A stretch of DNA of 28,541 nucleotides from assembly GCA_964390805.1 (NCBI GenBank), contig CAYMKL010000091.1, positions 1-28,541 on the forward strand, written 5' to 3'. This document shows positions 7,736-17,204 of the stretch, piece after piece (the stretch's first letter is position 1; each line of letters starts with the position of its first letter). Under the pieces are notes generated by a model, which worked only from the letters and a program-made list of their open reading frames with translations, ran no database searches and was not told where the DNA came from. This DNA comes from CAYMKL01 sp964390805. GTDB taxonomy: Bacteria > Chloroflexota > Anaerolineae > VGOG01. The translations under genes were made by a program, and so were the position numbers.

Positions 7736-8203
7736 ATGTTTGGAAAACGGAACCTACCCAAGGTGCTGCACATCATCCTGGTGAGTGCGCTACTGCTATC
7801 GGTTGCCTTGCTGATGAGGGGCGGACTGGCAGGAGCCAATGTGAGCATGGGAGCGGAGGTGCAGGGGAGCAGGGGGGCGGGGGAGCAATCGCCAATATCC
7901 AATACCCAATCTCCAACCTCCAAGCCTTCGACTGGGCTCAGGGCAGGCCTCCAATCTCCAACCTCCAGCCGCACTATCACCTACGCCTACGACGACGCTG
8001 GGCGACTGGTGGGGGCCGACTACGGCGACGGCCAGGGCATCACCTACACCTACGACGAGGCCGGCAACCTGCTACAGCGGGAGGTCTACGGGATGGCGAC
8101 GGCGACCCCGACGCCCACCAGCACCCCCGCGCCGACGCCTACACCCACGCCAACAGTGATGGTGGAGGTGTACTTGCCAATGCTGTTCAAAGGCCTGCCC
8201 TGA
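7736..8203 (+). CDS. Short secreted YD-repeat protein with Thr/Pro linker and YLPMLFK C-terminus
   Basis: A 155-residue protein. Residues 1-35 form a signal peptide (hydrophobic VLHIILVSALLLSVALL). A low-complexity stretch from inserted repeats follows (about 45-80), then two YD units (ITYAYDDAGRLVGADYG and ITYTYDEAGNLLQREVYG), a TPTPTSTPAPTPTPTPT linker, and the end VEVYLPMLFKGLP, which resembles the ends of both propeller proteins in the window. YD repeats normally build the shell of RHS/teneurin-type proteins; two units are too few for a shell, so this may be a remnant or an accessory of the two large paralogs downstream. ATG 7736 has AGGAGGA at 7724-7730. The stop codon lies within a repeat element (8194-8231). 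Function unknown. Confidence 0.7.
   Translation: MFGKRNLPKVLHIILVSALLLSVALLMRGGLAGANVSMGAEVQGSRGAGEQSPISNTQSPTSKPSTGLRAGLQSPTSSRTITYAYDDAGRLVGADYGDGQGITYTYDEAGNLLQREVYGMATATPTPTSTPAPTPTPTPTVMVEVYLPMLFKGLP
7888..7967. repeat. Heptanucleotide tract interrupted by a REP-like element
   Basis: Five heptads (ATCGCCA, ATATCCA, ATACCCA, ATCTCCA, ACCTCCA; 7888-7922) and three more (7947-7967) flank CCTTCGACTGGGCTCAGG plus GCAGGC at 7925-7948. All of it is translated in frame in the mini-YD gene. A G-rich stretch at 7851-7887 precedes it. Confidence 0.75.
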
Positions 8204-8231
8204 GCCCTGCCCTGAGGTTAGCCGAAGGGGT
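8194..8231. repeat. REP-like elements at the end of the mini-YD gene
   Basis: Two reverse-oriented copies or half copies: GCCTGCCCTGAGCC, holding the TGA stop, and CTGCCCTGAGGTTAGCCGAA. They occupy the 100-nt space before the first large RHS gene. Confidence 0.55.
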
Positions 8232-8303
8232 AGCAGAAAGGTCGCTGAGGGGGCTGGGCGGCACCCTACTCTACCCTCAGGTTTAGGAACAAGGAGGAGC
8301 AAG

Positions 8304-11300
8304 ATGCTTTCCACAACCACTGGACGCTGCATTTGCGTGCTGGTCATGCTGGCTCTACTCCTGACCGGGCTGCTGTCGCCGGCCAGGCCCGTCCATGCTG
8401 GGTTTCCCGAGGCGGATACCGGCACCGACGGTGCTAAGAACAGCGGTCAGGGCAGCGATCTTGTCTCGTCGTCCGTCGGGGAGGACCATTTCGATACAGG
8501 GGCAAAAGAGAATGGCTCCGACGGGTGGCTTGCTCTCATGATAGAAGAGCTCATGTCCTCCTGGTGGACGCTCTTCATCGAAGACCCCATCTCGGCAGGT
8601 GGAGGTGAGTTTCGCCAGACCTGGCCGTTATTGTCCCTCGGTGGGCTGATTCCCCTCGACTTCATCCTCATCTATGGTCCTGACCTGCAGTTCAAGAGCC
8701 CCTTCAATGACGGTCGCACCCAGTTTCCCCCCTGGTTACTGACCGGGGCGCTTACCAGCAACACCATCATCCGTATCGTGGAGTTTGAGGACAGGACGGT
8801 TGCCCCTAGTCGGGCCTATATCAATGTCTTTGTCTCAAACGACACCCTGGTGCTCAGGGACGATGGCACAGGAAACTTCGTTGCCCTAGGCCCTGAGAAG
8901 TATCAGATCACACGGATCGGGAATTATTACTACCTGATGGACCCCATCCGCGAGCGGGTCTACATCTTCCGCAGCAGGTGGGCTGGTTGGGACTTTGGGA
9001 CACCGGTCGTCCAGTACATCAGAAGGGTGGGGGAGGTGGTCTACATCCTGGACCGCAACAACAACAGCCTTTCCTACACCTACAACGCCGACAACCTTCC
9101 CACCCGTATCGAAGATGGTCTTGGACGGTCCCTTGAGCTTACTTACGTCAACAGTGCCGACATTGCGGATAGACATCTCAGCACCGTGTCTGATGGATAT
9201 GGAAGGACGGTAGTTATCAACTATCAGCAGATGACCTGTCGAGGCAGGCAAGAGGAGGTGGTTGCCTCTTTCACGGACCCCATGGGACAGACTACCACGA
9301 TGGAGCACTACGACCCTGCCAACACCAACTGCAACCTTCTCCAGAAGATCAATCGTCCTATGGGCAATTCCCACATTGACCAGACCTGGACCCAGAATCC
9401 TCATGGGGTTGATGCGGTTAATTCTCAGAAGGATGCCTATGGAAACGAGACCACGCTTGGCTTCACAGAGGATGTCAACGAAAACATCATCACCACTGTG
9501 ACCCATCCCGACGGCAGCCAAAGGGTGTTTCACCATGAGAGGGAACGCTATCCTCTTGATGTCACCGACGAGACAGGCAAGCAGTTCACTGTGGGCTACA
9601 ACGACGACTGGCAGAGGACGTCCATCACCGACCGTCTGGGAGACACCACTGAGATGGCCTACCACGACGAATCGGGCAAGATTGCCACCTACACCGACGC
9701 TGAGGGGAACACGACCACCTATACCTACACTGCTCAGACCCAGACCTTCACCAACCCGGACAACGCCGAGGCCATCCCCTTCACCTTCTACAACCTGACC
9801 CAGGTGGACTACCCTGATGACAGCCACGAGATATTCGCCTACGACGCCCGCGGCAACGTGGTCAGCTACACCAATCAACTGAGCAGCACCTGGACCACAA
9901 CCTACAACGAACGGGGCCAACCCCTGACCATCACCAATCCGGAGGGCGGCGTGACCACCTACACTTACTACGCCGACGCCACCCTGGCTTCCAGCACCGA
10001 CTCGGACGTTGGTATCACCACTTATGCCTACGATGATTACAAGCGGCTCTCCACCATCACCCGGCCAGACGATAGTACCGTTCATTTCACTTACGACCTC
10101 AGCGACCGGCTGCTGAGCGTCACCGACGAACTGAGCCGTACCACGGCCTTCACCTACGACGCCAACGGCAACCTGGCCACGGCGACTGATCCCCTTGGCC
10201 TGACCGTCACTTACGCCGATGACCTGATGGACCGGGTTGCCTCCATCACCGATACTGTAGGACAAGTTGCCAACTTGTCCTACGACGAGTTGGGTCGGCT
10301 GGCTTCCATCACCAACCGCAATGGCTACACCACCACCTACACTTACGACCCTCGTGGCTGGCTCACCGGCGTCACCGACCCGCTGAGCAACGCCTGGACC
10401 ACCGCCTACGACGACGAGGGAGTACCCAGCGCCTTTGCCACGCCCCTGGGCTTCACTACTGCTTTCCAAACCGACAAACTGGGCCGCACCACTGCCATCA
10501 CCGACCCTGTGGGACAAGTTGCCAACTTGTCCTACGACGAACTGGGCCGACTGACCTCCGCCACCAATCGGGAAGGCCGCACCACGAACTACGCCTACGA
10601 CGACGGCGGGTGGCTGACCGGCGTCACCCATCCCGTCATCGGCACGGCGACCTACACCCGGAACGATTTGGGGTTGCCTACCCGCATCACCGATCAGTGG
10701 GGCAAGCATTGGGACTTCGGGTATTCCCCCATGGGGCGCACGGCTGTCTTCACTGATCCCCTGGGCAACGAGTGGACCTACGCCTACGACACGCGGGGCC
10801 GGCTTGACCAAGTCGCGTACCCCGACACGACCGCCAGCATCTTCACCTACGACGACGCGGGGCAGGTCACGCAGGTGGCCTATGCTTCGACTAGGCTCAG
10901 CACAGGCCCCGGCGGCCCCACCCTGGACTATACCTACGACGACGCCGGGCGGCTGTTGACGGCGAGCAATTTGACGCTGACCTACGACCAGCGGGGCGAC
11001 GTCACCAATAGCCAGGACGGTGCTGCCTCCTTCGGGGCTACCTACGACGACGGACGGCGGTTGGAAACCGCGACCTACGACGGCCTAGCCACCGTGACCT
11101 ACACCTACGATGAGCGGGACCTCTTGACCCGTGTGGAGGACGACCTCTCAGGGGCATGGATGACCTTCACCTACGACGACGACAGTCGCCTGACCGGCAT
11201 CACTCGCTCCAACGCCGTGGACACGTACTTCACCTATGACAGCGCTGGTCGGGTGACCCGTATCGAAGATGTGGGGCCAGAAGACGGCTGGCCGCCTGTG

Positions 11301-12659
11301 GCTGATCAGCAGTTCACGCTCAACGCCGAGGGAGACGTCATTGGGGTTGTGCGGACCTTGCCGCTGGATCCAGCCCCTGCTGGACAAGCTATCAGCCTGG
11401 CCTTCGATGACGCGAGCCAGATCAGCAGTCCTGGCTACGCCTACGACGCCCGCGGCTGCCAGATAGCCGCGCCGGGAGACCCTTCGTCAGCCCTTCGACT
11501 GGGCTCAGGACAAGGCTCAGGGCGAGCCTTCACCTACGACGGAGCCAGCCGGCTGATCCAGGCCACCAACGGCACGGCCACCGTGCACCTGACCTACAAC
11601 GGCCTGAACGACGTACGCACCCGCACGGCAAACGGCACGACGACCACCTACTACCACAACTACGCCCTGGGCCTCTCCCCCGTCGTCGCCGAAAAGGTGC
11701 TCCCCCTCTCCCAGAGTTGGGAGAGGGTGCAGGGGGGTGAGGGCTACAAACGCTTCTACGTCTACACCCCCAGCGGCAGCCTGCTCTACTCGATTGATCC
11801 CGCCAGCGGGGAGGTGCGTTTCTACCATTTCGACCGCATCGGCTCGACCCTCTTCCTGACCGACGGGGGGGGCGGGGTGAGGGACGCCTATGGCTACGAT
11901 CCCTACGGGGTGCTGCTGAGCCACACCGGCGCCAGCGACCAGCCCTTCACCTACGTGGGCCGCTACGGCGTGCGCCGGGAGCCGGTGGGCGAGTTGTACG
12001 ACATGCGCGCCAGGTACTACGACCCGGCCAGCGCCCGCTTCCTGACTCGCGATCCGGTCTGGCCGAACCTGGCTGACCCCCAGAGCCTGAACGCCTACCA
12101 GTACGCCGCCCAGAATCCCCTGCGATACATAGACCCGACGGGGATGGTGTACGGGTTCCTGGCCTATAGTCTTCACTCCCTCCTGAGCCCCAGCAATGTC
12201 AACCTCGCCGACTTCGACTACCTCGCCATTGAGGGCTTCGAAGGCTTCTACGTCCCCGCATTACCCGACGCCGAGCTTGCAGAGGGCCGCTACTCTACCG
12301 TCATCGAGTCCTGCGAACCCGTCGTCGTCTACGCACCACTCTGCCGCGGGCACGCAAAGCCCCGCTTGGCTTCCGCTAGCGAGATCTTTCCCGACCAGGC
12401 TCCGGGGGAGCAGGCGTCCCGAGAGGCAGGAGGGGAGGAAGCAAGAAACATGTGGGGAGACCCCAATGCGAAAACAAAATGGCTCTTCTACCAACGGGAG
12501 CCGCTGCTGTGGCAGAGGAGTGAGCCAGCGACATCGCAGCGGGCGGCGACGGGTAAAACGCTGCGAACGCAGTGCACGGAATCATCAGGGGAGGTCGCTC
12601 TCGAGCGCGTCAACTTCTTCGAACCCTGGCCTTGTAAATGGAAAGCTTGGGACCTCTAG
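8304..12659 (+). CDS. RHS/YD-repeat cell-surface protein, copy 1
   Basis: A 1,451-residue protein. Residues 1-32 form a signal peptide ending PVHA. An N-terminal domain follows, then many YD repeats (DGLGRSLELTY, TTTYTYDPRGWLTGVTD and similar). The RHS core ends with RFYHFDRIGSTLFLTD, YDMRARYYDPASARFLTRDP and YQYAAQNPLRYIDPTG (Asp1277), which marks the shift to a variable tail. In RHS systems the core forms a hollow beta shell and the variable tail is often a toxin. Here the 171-residue tail has no toxin motif that I recognise, and its last ~75 residues are low complexity. No immunity-type gene follows; the next start is 66 nt away. ATG 8304 has AAGGAGG at 8291-8297. In-frame repeat insertions occur at 10885-10907, 11490-11527 and 11704-11745. 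The family is sure; function and export route are inferred. Confidence 0.88.
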   Translation: MLSTTTGRCICVLVMLALLLTGLLSPARPVHAGFPEADTGTDGAKNSGQGSDLVSSSVGEDHFDTGAKENGSDGWLALMIEELMSSWWTLFIEDPISAGGGEFRQTWPLLSLGGLIPLDFILIYGPDLQFKSPFNDGRTQFPPWLLTGALTSNTIIRIVEFEDRTVAPSRAYINVFVSNDTLVLRDDGTGNFVALGPEKYQITRIGNYYYLMDPIRERVYIFRSRWAGWDFGTPVVQYIRRVGEVVYILDRNNNSLSYTYNADNLPTRIEDGLGRSLELTYVNSADIADRHLSTVSDGYGRTVVINYQQMTCRGRQEEVVASFTDPMGQTTTMEHYDPANTNCNLLQKINRPMGNSHIDQTWTQNPHGVDAVNSQKDAYGNETTLGFTEDVNENIITTVTHPDGSQRVFHHERERYPLDVTDETGKQFTVGYNDDWQRTSITDRLGDTTEMAYHDESGKIATYTDAEGNTTTYTYTAQTQTFTNPDNAEAIPFTFYNLTQVDYPDDSHEIFAYDARGNVVSYTNQLSSTWTTTYNERGQPLTITNPEGGVTTYTYYADATLASSTDSDVGITTYAYDDYKRLSTITRPDDSTVHFTYDLSDRLLSVTDELSRTTAFTYDANGNLATATDPLGLTVTYADDLMDRVASITDTVGQVANLSYDELGRLASITNRNGYTTTYTYDPRGWLTGVTDPLSNAWTTAYDDEGVPSAFATPLGFTTAFQTDKLGRTTAITDPVGQVANLSYDELGRLTSATNREGRTTNYAYDDGGWLTGVTHPVIGTATYTRNDLGLPTRITDQWGKHWDFGYSPMGRTAVFTDPLGNEWTYAYDTRGRLDQVAYPDTTASIFTYDDAGQVTQVAYASTRLSTGPGGPTLDYTYDDAGRLLTASNLTLTYDQRGDVTNSQDGAASFGATYDDGRRLETATYDGLATVTYTYDERDLLTRVEDDLSGAWMTFTYDDDSRLTGITRSNAVDTYFTYDSAGRVTRIEDVGPEDGWPPVADQQFTLNAEGDVIGVVRTLPLDPAPAGQAISLAFDDASQISSPGYAYDARGCQIAAPGDPSSALRLGSGQGSGRAFTYDGASRLIQATNGTATVHLTYNGLNDVRTRTANGTTTTYYHNYALGLSPVVAEKVLPLSQSWERVQGGEGYKRFYVYTPSGSLLYSIDPASGEVRFYHFDRIGSTLFLTDGGGGVRDAYGYDPYGVLLSHTGASDQPFTYVGRYGVRREPVGELYDMRARYYDPASARFLTRDPVWPNLADPQSLNAYQYAAQNPLRYIDPTGMVYGFLAYSLHSLLSPSNVNLADFDYLAIEGFEGFYVPALPDAELAEGRYSTVIESCEPVVVYAPLCRGHAKPRLASASEIFPDQAPGEQASREAGGEEARNMWGDPNAKTKWLFYQREPLLWQRSEPATSQRAATGKTLRTQCTESSGEVALERVNFFEPWPCKWKAWDL
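10885..10907. repeat. REP-like insertion in RHS copy 1
   Basis: CTTCGACTAGGCTCAGCACA plus GGC adds about 8 codons (ASTRLSTG) where the paralog reads directly through AYPGGPALDYAY. The frame is kept. Confidence 0.65.
11490..11527. repeat. REP-like insertion in RHS copy 1
   Basis: CCTTCGACTGGGCTCAGGAC followed by a second partial unit AAGGCTCAGGGCGAGCC. It encodes ALRLGSGQGSGRA between APG and FTYD, where copy 2 has only APGKTFTYD. Confidence 0.7.
11704..11745. repeat. Palindromic CCCTCTCCC/GGGAGAGGG element in RHS copy 1
   Basis: Perfect 9-bp arms (11704-11712 and 11719-11727) with a 6-nt loop, followed by a G-rich tail. It is translated as LPLSQSWERVQGGEG. Copy 2 has heptad repeats at the same site. 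Confidence 0.75.
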
Positions 12660-12725
12660 TGTGGTCGCAACCTTTCCTCCGAGAGCCGGCCTCTGTGCAG
12701 AAGCGAATAAGTGAGGAGGCTAGCC

Positions 12726-15700
12726 ATGTTTAGAAAACAGAACTCGCTCCGAGGGAGGCACACCATTCTGAGGAGTGAAATGCCTACCAGACTGACTCGA
12801 CACTGTACTTACGCGCTGGTCATGCTGAGTCTGCTCCTGGCCAGCCTGTTGCCGACGGCCAAGCCCGCACATGCTGGGTTTCCTGAGGAGGATACCGGCA
12901 TCTACGGCGCTCAAAACACCGGTCAGGACGGCCGCGCCGCCTCACCGTCCGTTAGGGAAGACCATGCACCAGCCCAAGTAGGAATGGATGAGGATGCCTA
13001 TCCGGGCAAGCGCCCCAAGCAGTGGTGGTGGAAACCTATTTCGTGGTGGGACGCCCCCTGGAAAGGTTACCTCGACGATCCTGTCTCCACCTCCGTTGGG
13101 GAGTATTATTTGGATAAGCCGCTTCTCGACCTGGGTGGCCCCCTGCCCATCCAGTTCACGCTCTACTATGTCTCCAGGATAGAGAAGGTCCCCGGTATTC
13201 ACAACGACCCCTTTGGTGGCGACGCCTTCACCCACAACTATCATATCTCCCTGTGGCGGGAGGATGATACGACTGTCGCCGTTCTATACACAGGGGGCAA
13301 CCTGGTCGTCTTCCAGAAGAATGGCGAATGGCAGGTGCTCAATGAGGAGGTCATCTACCAACTGGAAGAGGATGATGGCTACTACTACATGATGGACCCC
13401 ATCCTCGAACGGGTCTACACCTTCGAGAAAGCGACCGTGGCTTTCCAAGACGTGGGGGTCCTGACTCGGATAGAGGATCGAAACGGAAATGCCCTCGTAT
13501 TGACCAACGATGTCCAGGAGTTCCATGCCCTCCTGACCCGCGTCGAGGACGGACTGGGCCGTTCCCTCGATTTTCTAGGAGACTATCCCCACTTAGCCAG
13601 CGTCACCGACCATGCCGGTCGGACCATCCAGTTTGAATATGACGTTTTCACAGGAGAGGTCCAGGCTGTCCACCTGAAAAGTGTGACCGATGCTCTGGGA
13701 ATGAAAACCACCTTCTCCTACGCCGGCCCTCTGAACAACAACGTAATCGCCAGTCAGATCCTGCCCCGGGGCAACGTCCCCTACGCGCAGACATACGAGC
13801 AGGCTCCCGATGGCTGGAACTGGCGGGCCGTTTCCCAAGCCGACGCCTACGGCAACACCACTAGCCTGAGCTTCGACGACGACAGCGGCGTGACCACTAT
13901 CACCGACCCCCTGGGCAACACCTACCAGCATACCCATCAGGACGAGCGGCTCCTCACTGCATGGACCGACGAGATGGGGAACACTGCTACCTTCGGCTAC
14001 GACGCCCAAGGCCGCCGCGCCTCCATCACCGACCGGCTGGGGGACGTCACCGAGATCGCCTACCACGACGAATCGGGCAAGATCGCCTCCTACACCAACG
14101 CTGAGGGGAACACCACCACCTACACATATATTGCCCAGACCCAGACCTTCACCAATCCGGACAACGCTGAGACCGTCACCTTCACCTTCTACGACCTGAC
14201 TGGAGTGGACTATGCCGACGGGATGCACGGAGACCTCGCCTACAACGACTATGGCAACGTCATCACCTACACCGACGGGATGAGCAACACCTGGACCTAT
14301 GCCTACAACGACCGGGGCCAGATTCTCACCGCCAGTAACCCGGAAGGGGGCGTGGAGACCTATGCCTACAACGCTGATGGCACTTTGGCCTCCAGCACCG
14401 ACTCGGACGTTGGCGTCACCACCTATCAGTACGATGCCTACAAGCGCCTTTCGACCATCACGCGGCCGGGCGGTTCTACGGTGGATTTCACTTACGACCT
14501 CAACGACCAGTTGCTGACTGTAAACGACGAGCTAGGCCAGACGAGCACCTTCACGTACGACGCCAACGGCAACCTGGACACGGCCGCCAATCCCCTGAAC
14601 CAGACCTATACCTACGCCCACGACCTGATGGACCGAGTGGCCTCCATCACCGACCCTGTGGGACAAGTTGGCAACTTGTCCTACGATGAGCTGGGCCGGC
14701 TCAAGACTGTCACCGACCGCAACGACCACACCACCGCCTACGCCTACAACGCCCGCGGCTGGCTGACCGGCGTCACCGACCCACTCGACAACACCTGGAC
14801 CACCGCCTACGATGCCGAGGGCGTGCCCACTGCTTTCACCACGCCCCTGGGCTTCACCACCGAGTTCCAGACCGACAAGCTGGGGCGCACCACCGTCATC
14901 ACCGACCCGCTAGGACAGGTGACCAACCTGTCCTACGACGAGCTGGGCCGGCTGACGTCGTTCGCCGACCGGATGGAGCGCACCACGGACTATGACTACG
15001 ACGACGCCGGGCGGCTGGTGGATGTGACCAAACCCGTCATCGGCGCGGCGACCTACACCCGCAATGACCTGGGCCGGCTGACCCGCATCACCGACCCGCG
15101 GGGCGCACACTGGGACTTTGGCTACTCAGACATGGGCCGCCGTACTTCTCGCACCGATCCCCTGGGCAACCAGTGGACCTACACTTACGACACGCGCGGC
15201 CGCATCGCCCAGGTCACGTATCCCGGTGGCCTCGGCACGGCAACCATCACCTACGACGACGCCAACCAGGTGACCCAGATTGCCTACCCCGGCGGCCCCG
15301 CCCTGGACTACGCCTACGACGACGCCGGGCGACTGCTCACGGCCGACAACCTGGCCCTCACCTACGACGAGCGGGGCGACGTCACCAATAGCCAGGACGG
15401 CGCTGCCTCCTTCGGTGCGACCTACGACAGTGGCCGCCGCCTCGAGACGGTGACCTACGACGGCCTGGCGACCGCCATCTACACCTACGACGAGAGGGGC
15501 CTGCTGACCCGCGTGGAGGATGACCTCTCCGGGGCCTGGATGACCTTCACCTACGACGGCGACGGCCGGCTGACCGTGATAAGTCGCTCCAACGCCGTGG
15601 ACACGTACTTCATCTACGACAGCGCTGGTCGGATGACTCGTATCGAAGATGTAGGGCCAGATGATGGCTGGCCGCCCGTGGCTGATCAGCAGTACACCCT

Positions 15701-17138
15701 CAACGCCGAGGGAGAGCCGACACAGGTGCTCTGCACGTTGCCTCTGGACCCGGTCCCCTCTGTGCCAGACCTGAGCCTGACCTACGACGACGCCGGCCAG
15801 ATCAGCAGTCCCGGCTACGCCTACGACCCCCGCGGCCGCCAGACGGCCGCGCCGGGCAAGACTTTCACCTACGACAGCGCATCCCGGCTCATTGCCATCA
15901 ATCTGACCTCCAACCTCCAATCTCCAGCCTCCAACGTCCAACTCACCTACAACGGCCTGGGCGACCTGCGAACCCGCATAGTGGATGGCACGACGACTGC
16001 CTACTACCACAACTACGCCCTGAGCCTCTCCCCCATCGTCGCCGAGTCCGAATCTCCAACCTCCAACGTCCAGCCTCCAGCCTCCAACTTCCAGCTTCGA
16101 ACCTCCAACCAGTACAAACGCTTCTACGTCTACACCCCCGGCGGGAGCCTGCTCTACTCGATTGATCCCGCCAGCAGGGAGATGCGTTTCTACCACTTCG
16201 ACCGCGTGGGCTCCACCCTCTTCCTGACCGACGAGGGGGGCGCCGTGACCGATGCCTACGCTTACGACCCTTACGGCAACCTCCTGGGCCACACCGGTGC
16301 CAGCGACCAGCCCTTCACCTACGTGGGGCGCTACGGCGTGCGCCGGGAGCCGGTGGGTGGCCTGTACGACATGCGCGCCCGCACCTACGACCCGGCCGCC
16401 GCCCGCTTCCTGACCCGCGATCCAGTCTGGCCAGTGCCAGCCGATCCCGAGAGTCTGAATCCTTATCAGTACGCTTACCAGAGCCCATTGCGATATGTGG
16501 ACCCGAGAGGACTGCAAACGAGATTGACAGGTTTTCAAGTCCAAGGTTTGAGTGGCGCTAGCGCAGTTGTCACTGTAGATTGGTATGGAGATACAGCGAC
16601 CCATATCCCTGCACTTGCCGATTTGGCGGACCGTCCCTTCGCTCCCTGTTTGGCGTACGTTCCCTTCGATCTCTGGGAGAGATATGGGCCGCCCATTCCT
16701 CCCTGGGAGGAATATCTGCCGATCAGTGTCCCTGAACCTGCCTTGCCGATCCTTCCCTGCGAGACACATCCGTTTCTGCCTGTCCCGGAAGCCATGGAAG
16801 CCCCGGTGCCGATCGGAGTCGTCATCAACATATATGGGGGGGATGCTATCTATGGAGAGTATGCTTCCAACAGGGAGATGCCCGGGAAGCAACTGGGCAA
16901 TGAACGGGGCTATGGACTTCGAACTATTGCAGCAACCGCAGAAATAGCCGCTAGGATAGAAGAGGGTTGTCGGGTACCTCCTTTAGAAACTCTATTAGCT
17001 CGACAAATCCTTCGGGAGCAACAACTGTGGGAGATTGAGGAGGCTTCTGACTATGGTAGCCTCGTTTGGTTTCAGATTTGCGTGTTCGGTACTTATGGTG
17101 CATGCGGCGTGGTAGCCTGGGCATCTCTTTTGTTTTGA
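12726..17138 (+). CDS. RHS/YD-repeat cell-surface protein, copy 2
   Basis: A 1,470-residue paralog of the preceding gene, with long stretches of near-identical sequence (for example RVEDDLSGAWMTFTYD). Order: signal peptide, N-terminal domain (DDPVSTSVGEYYLDKPLLDL), YD repeats, then the core end RFYHFDRVGSTLFLTD, YDMRARTYDPAAARFLTRDP and DPRG (Asp1259). The 208-residue tail differs wholly from copy 1; it is Pro-rich and ends in a hydrophobic segment (ICVFGTYGACGVVAWASLLF). No toxin motif or immunity gene is seen. Two starts are possible. ATG 12726 has GAGGAGG at 12713-12719 and begins MFRKQN like the mini-YD gene. ATG 12780 has GAGGAG at 12770-12775 and aligns exactly with the start of copy 1, giving a more ordinary signal peptide. 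Heptad tracts are inserted at 15906-15940 and 16052-16107. Confidence 0.88.
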   Translation: MFRKQNSLRGRHTILRSEMPTRLTRHCTYALVMLSLLLASLLPTAKPAHAGFPEEDTGIYGAQNTGQDGRAASPSVREDHAPAQVGMDEDAYPGKRPKQWWWKPISWWDAPWKGYLDDPVSTSVGEYYLDKPLLDLGGPLPIQFTLYYVSRIEKVPGIHNDPFGGDAFTHNYHISLWREDDTTVAVLYTGGNLVVFQKNGEWQVLNEEVIYQLEEDDGYYYMMDPILERVYTFEKATVAFQDVGVLTRIEDRNGNALVLTNDVQEFHALLTRVEDGLGRSLDFLGDYPHLASVTDHAGRTIQFEYDVFTGEVQAVHLKSVTDALGMKTTFSYAGPLNNNVIASQILPRGNVPYAQTYEQAPDGWNWRAVSQADAYGNTTSLSFDDDSGVTTITDPLGNTYQHTHQDERLLTAWTDEMGNTATFGYDAQGRRASITDRLGDVTEIAYHDESGKIASYTNAEGNTTTYTYIAQTQTFTNPDNAETVTFTFYDLTGVDYADGMHGDLAYNDYGNVITYTDGMSNTWTYAYNDRGQILTASNPEGGVETYAYNADGTLASSTDSDVGVTTYQYDAYKRLSTITRPGGSTVDFTYDLNDQLLTVNDELGQTSTFTYDANGNLDTAANPLNQTYTYAHDLMDRVASITDPVGQVGNLSYDELGRLKTVTDRNDHTTAYAYNARGWLTGVTDPLDNTWTTAYDAEGVPTAFTTPLGFTTEFQTDKLGRTTVITDPLGQVTNLSYDELGRLTSFADRMERTTDYDYDDAGRLVDVTKPVIGAATYTRNDLGRLTRITDPRGAHWDFGYSDMGRRTSRTDPLGNQWTYTYDTRGRIAQVTYPGGLGTATITYDDANQVTQIAYPGGPALDYAYDDAGRLLTADNLALTYDERGDVTNSQDGAASFGATYDSGRRLETVTYDGLATAIYTYDERGLLTRVEDDLSGAWMTFTYDGDGRLTVISRSNAVDTYFIYDSAGRMTRIEDVGPDDGWPPVADQQYTLNAEGEPTQVLCTLPLDPVPSVPDLSLTYDDAGQISSPGYAYDPRGRQTAAPGKTFTYDSASRLIAINLTSNLQSPASNVQLTYNGLGDLRTRIVDGTTTAYYHNYALSLSPIVAESESPTSNVQPPASNFQLRTSNQYKRFYVYTPGGSLLYSIDPASREMRFYHFDRVGSTLFLTDEGGAVTDAYAYDPYGNLLGHTGASDQPFTYVGRYGVRREPVGGLYDMRARTYDPAAARFLTRDPVWPVPADPESLNPYQYAYQSPLRYVDPRGLQTRLTGFQVQGLSGASAVVTVDWYGDTATHIPALADLADRPFAPCLAYVPFDLWERYGPPIPPWEEYLPISVPEPALPILPCETHPFLPVPEAMEAPVPIGVVINIYGGDAIYGEYASNREMPGKQLGNERGYGLRTIAATAEIAARIEEGCRVPPLETLLARQILREQQLWEIEEASDYGSLVWFQICVFGTYGACGVVAWASLLF
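15906..15940. repeat. Heptanucleotide tract in RHS copy 2
   Basis: Five 7-mers (ACCTCCA, ACCTCCA, ATCTCCA, GCCTCCA, ACGTCCA), translated as TSNLQSPASNVQ. The corresponding part of copy 1 reads TNGTATVH without the tract. Confidence 0.75.
16052..16107. repeat. Heptanucleotide tract in RHS copy 2
   Basis: Eight 7-mers of the form ACCTCCA (variants ATCTCCA, ACGTCCA, GCCTCCA, ACTTCCA, GCTTCGA) sit between VAES and YKRFYVY. This is the position at which copy 1 carries the CCCTCTCCC palindrome. Confidence 0.8.
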
Positions 17139-17204
17139 TCCATGCCAAAGTAGTTAGTTCGCGTTATGGGTGGACATCGCCCACAATTCTATTATGTGAA
17201 ATGC

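Noticed and set aside
8886..10811. 641-codon open frame on the minus strand within RHS copy 1, and a 588-codon one within copy 2 (15126-16892)
   Set aside because: Antisense shadows of the repetitive YD sequence; the GVVGVG-type composition matches no protein and the sense frame is a clear RHS protein.
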